Source: Ophioceras dolichostomum
Lineage: Eukaryota; Ascomycota; Sordariomycetes; Magnaporthales; Ophioceraceae
Length of the DNA: 20,843 bases
NCBI GenBank assembly: GCA_003049485.1
Contig: PYST01000510.1
Coordinates: 1-20,843 of the forward strand
Reading direction: 5' to 3'
In this document: piece after piece, positions 18,373 through 20,843 of the stretch
Layout of the letters: every line of letters begins with the position of its first letter
Position numbering within the stretch: position 1 is the stretch's first letter
Notes under the pieces: model-generated
What the model was told of the DNA's origin: nothing
Seen by the model: the letters and a program-made list of their open reading frames with translations, nothing else
Databases searched by the model: none
Position numbers and translations under genes: made by a program

Positions 18373-18412
18373 CTTGACTTGCTCGACGCAAACTTGACTT
18401 GCTCGACGCAAA
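18373..18412. repeat. Exact 20-bp tandem repeat (two copies)
   Basis: CTTGACTTGCTCGACGCAAA occurs twice head to tail with no mismatch (18373-18392, 18393-18412). It lies in non-coding sequence. Perfect identity implies a recent duplication. Confidence 0.95.
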
Positions 18413-19068
18413 GGCCAACCGATGCCACTCAGGTTCGGACGAGGGGTGATGTCTGGAATAGATAGAAGGAAGCTGGAGATAGCGACTTCAGGTGGGTGGT
18501 GACAGAGAGTGCTTCTAAAAGCACGATGTATTCTTCTGACTTTTAGGGAGCGCTAGAAGAGGTAAGGCGCAGCAGTACCAGGAGAGACGGCTCTTGAGAC
18601 GCGGGAACAAAGCTCGTATCCTAAATCGTTGGGCCTCGCCTTGTAAGAGGAGGACGAGGGAGAGAGCACCATGCTTCTATACTTATAGCCACGCTCGGTC
18701 ACACTTTTGTCGCCATATTTCGTGTTGACCTGATAGAGAGACGTAAACCGATGGAAAGATGTAAATTCCAACAGCCGTCGGTAACCTATCTGGCCACACT
18801 TGTTGCCAACATCATGAGCTCTCACCGGTTGCCGTTTCTCGACGAAATTCCAACCACCACCACATCCCGGACCAGAGTCGGCAGAGACACGCCCGCCTGA
18901 CCTCAAACATCATTAGCAATCAGTACCCAGCAATCGAGTTGGTACCCCTGCTAGCGTAGAACGTTTGATACAACGGCCCTGAGGTGTATGTCAAAGTCAA
19001 GCCAGGCAGGAAACAGGCAGCCCTGCGCTGAGCATCAGTCCTAGACTGACCAATCACGCGGGTTCAGT

Positions 19069-19077
19069 TTATCTGAT
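19069..19077. promoter_or_regulatory. ATCAGATAA, candidate iron-GATA site
   Basis: TTATCTGAT on the plus strand is ATCAGATAA on the minus strand, a perfect match to the ATCWGATAA element bound by SreA/Sre1/Fep1-type GATA repressors of fungal iron uptake. A second AGATAA core follows at 19083. It is in the orientation of the ferric-reductase-like gene but about 1.9 kb upstream of its ATG, so the link is uncertain. A CCAATCA box lies at 19050-19056. Confidence 0.3.
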
Positions 19078-19612
19078 TTCAAGATAATCTGCATCTCCGT
19101 CACAGCTCAAACCAGCCCCTTCCGTGTTTGGGGACGAACCCCGAGGCTTACAATGGCAAAAGGACCTGTCAGAAGACGTAAAGGGGAACATGGGGGCGTA
19201 TGGCCTGATGGCGTGATGGCGTTCGATGACGAAGCTCAAGGCATTCTTGAGCCCAGTCAATGAAAGCAGATCTCGAATCGCTGCTCAAGTGCTAGCAAAT
19301 CAGCTCTCCAGAAATGCTAGCTTCCCCCGCTCCGAAAACTTGCAGGCTCATCCAACAACCAACAGCCAAAGCCAACACTAGAAGATTATTCGGAATCAAA
19401 ATAAGGGATGGCTCCTGGTCACGAGCGCAATATCACAGTGGCTGACAGGGCAGTTGGCGGTTGGTGGCCCCTCAACCTCGCAAGCCTCATTTTGCCAGAC
19501 ATATCCCAATGAATTCACCGCCAGCGTTCAACACAAGAAATCCCGAGCGATGCTTCTCGGACCACCCCAATCTGGAATGCGGTGAGGCCTAAAACCGAGC
19601 GGAATTTTCGCT

Positions 19613-19632
19613 GATACGAGGAGATACGAGGA
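19613..19632. repeat. 10-bp tandem repeat (two copies)
   Basis: GATACGAGGA is repeated exactly twice, followed by GTTTTG, in non-coding sequence. Confidence 0.85.
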
Positions 19633-20589
19633 GTTTTGTGATATAAGACCTTCGGATCACGGCGGCGCAAGCGTGTCGGGCAGCAAGATATCTTTCGCGC
19701 CTGTCCGCCTTATGACACCACCTGTCCTTCCCTTTTTCAACGTCCCCCCGCTCGGCCAGGAACCCCAGACGGTCTTTTTCCGCCCCGCGTCTCGGCGGAA
19801 GCCCCCGTCCCGAAGTGAGCCTCATCTACCCTATCTCTCAGTCTCTACGGAGTAGCCTCCGATCTCGCATTCCTCCAGCTGACTCTCTACAAGGATGAAG
19901 GTTCACACATGACCGAAAATCACAGCCCCCGACTACCTAGATAAGGGAGCATCGGGCAGGGCACAGCGGCATGGTGAAACTCGGCCGAAACCGGCAGTCA
20001 GCACTTGAAGCCGCTTCGGCGCCGACGATAGCCGCACATGATTGCTGCACTGCAAGATAGGAGAGTTTGCGTCATTGCATTTATTGCAAAGCTGAAAAGG
20101 TATTTGGTCATAACAAGTCGTAACATCCTAGCTAACAATAGCCAATCCTAACCAAAATATCACCAAGTAAAAACAGGGCTGTTGTCGGCGGATCAGGTCC
20201 AACTGCGTGACAACTCACGACCGGACCGAAGGGGGTGGGAAGAGAAAAGAAAAACAGGGCTAGAAGGGCATAAGGGGCAACGAAGGACGTGAGCCATGAG
20301 TCGGCACCAAGGGATGGAGAAGGAAGAGAGAAAGAATGCCTTGGACACCAATCCCGTCCTGTCATCCAATCCAGGTGTGACTCAAATGGAAACGGCTTTG
20401 CAATCTGGTGGGATCTGGTGGTGGGAAGTGAAGCAAGAGAAGAAGCACAGCAAGAAGAAAAAGAAGATAGAGAGACAAAAAGATGGGAAGAGGAGACTAG
20501 AGTTAAAGACTACCTAGAGATGAAAAAGAGAAGACCAGGAAAGAGGGCGAGCGAGTGCTCGGTGATCATCATCAGCCTCCCAGACAAGA

Positions 20590-20817
20590 GTACCTTCGCT
20601 CGCATCGGCATCCGTGCCTGATGCACCACCCTTTCCTTTCCCACAGCGTGTCCTACTCCCTCTCCCTTAACCATTCCTCGTCCAATCACCCTCCTGCCCA
20701 TCAACATACGTCAACGCACACTTCTCAACCCGTATCTTCTTCTTTCCACTACCACAGCCACCTCCCAGTCCTTTCTCCCCTCCCTCCTCACCAACAACAT
20801 CAACATTCCCCCCATAC
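20590..20817 (+). promoter_or_regulatory. Pyrimidine-rich 5' leader of the last gene
   Basis: About 230 bp of strongly C/T- and CAACA-rich sequence, with CCAATCA at 20682-20688, lead directly to the ATG at 20818. Long CT-rich leaders of this kind are typical of highly expressed or regulated genes in filamentous fungi. Confidence 0.45.
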
Positions 20818-20843
20818 ATGACCTCCCAAAGCCCCCTCAGCCC
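20818..20843 (+). CDS. Start of a gene cut by the window edge
   Basis: The ATG at 20818 in the context CATACATGACC follows a CT-rich leader and opens a frame reading Met-Thr-Ser-Gln-Ser-Pro-Leu-Ser. Only eight codons are in the window, so no product can be named. The leader composition and the favourable ATG context are the only support. Confidence 0.4.

Larger units (their letters stand above)
18413..20589. other. Large intergenic region, no convincing gene
   Basis: I looked for splice-linked exons, tRNA B-boxes and rRNA segments and found none that hold together. The 117-aa minus ORF (18553-18906) and the 60-110-aa ORFs further right have no domain-like sequence. Together with 17160-18372 this makes a divergent intergenic space of about 3.6 kb between the reductase and the gene starting at 20818. 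Confidence 0.45.

Noticed and set aside
18553..18906. 117-aa minus-strand ORF
   Set aside because: Lacks hydrophobic core pattern or motif; start and surroundings show no gene-like context.
20555..20817. 88-aa His/Ser/Pro-rich ORF near the right end
   Set aside because: Its odd composition is simply the translation of the CT- and CAACA-rich leader in front of the ATG at 20818.
1..20843. CRISPR array, transposase, reverse transcriptase or rRNA genes
   Set aside because: No regularly spaced repeats, no terminal inverted repeats with transposase motifs, no YxDD-type motif and no rRNA-like segments were seen.

Overview
The window is nuclear DNA of a filamentous ascomycete (Pezizomycotina; Sordariomycetes is my best guess). 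The evidence is short introns of about 70-115 bp with GT..AG borders and CTAAC-like branch sites, GC-rich third codon positions in the genes, CT-rich 5' leaders, and typical fungal gene families. No viral, bacterial or transposon genes are visible.

Layout. Bases 1-69 are the last codons of a gene whose protein ends in a Gly-Gly-Gly-Cys repeat. Bases 552-827 hold what looks like the first two exons of a DUF4743/Nudix-type protein, with no continuation found. Bases 1620-3087 are a TauD/TfdA-type 2-oxoglutarate dioxygenase gene with two frame breaks, one of them a clean 7-bp tandem duplication. Bases 3771-5627 are a fungal protein-kinase-like gene split over three ORF segments. Together these make the left 5.6 kb look like a stretch of decaying accessory genes, although sequencing error cannot be excluded for the single-base breaks.

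From 6458 the genes are intact: a class 3 (fungal lipase-like) alpha/beta hydrolase in five exons (6458-8241), the COG3/Sec34 subunit of the conserved oligomeric Golgi complex in four exons (8820-11810), and, convergent on the minus strand, a mitochondrial LETM1-domain protein (12267-13460), a three-exon RidA/YjgF-family enamine deaminase (13809-14414) and a ferric-reductase/NADPH-oxidase-like flavocytochrome (15141-17159). These are unrelated in pathway: Golgi trafficking, mitochondria, amino-acid damage control, and iron or ROS metabolism. There is no sign of a biosynthetic cluster or operon-like system.

Bases 17160-20817 form a 3.66-kb region with no convincing gene. It contains one weak 73-aa ORF, an exact 20-bp tandem repeat and a match to the fungal iron-GATA motif. 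A new plus-strand gene seems to start at 20818 behind a long pyrimidine-rich leader and runs off the window.

The most unusual non-genic signal is a recurring TAGG/CCTA motif (forms of CCTAGGTAGG and GTAGGTACCTAC). It appears in seven intergenic or intronic places and supplies the stop codons of two genes. I did not find a convincing new multi-gene system. The best leads are the frame-broken gene cluster, the TAGG-motif family and the atypical active-site motifs of the kinase-like gene.
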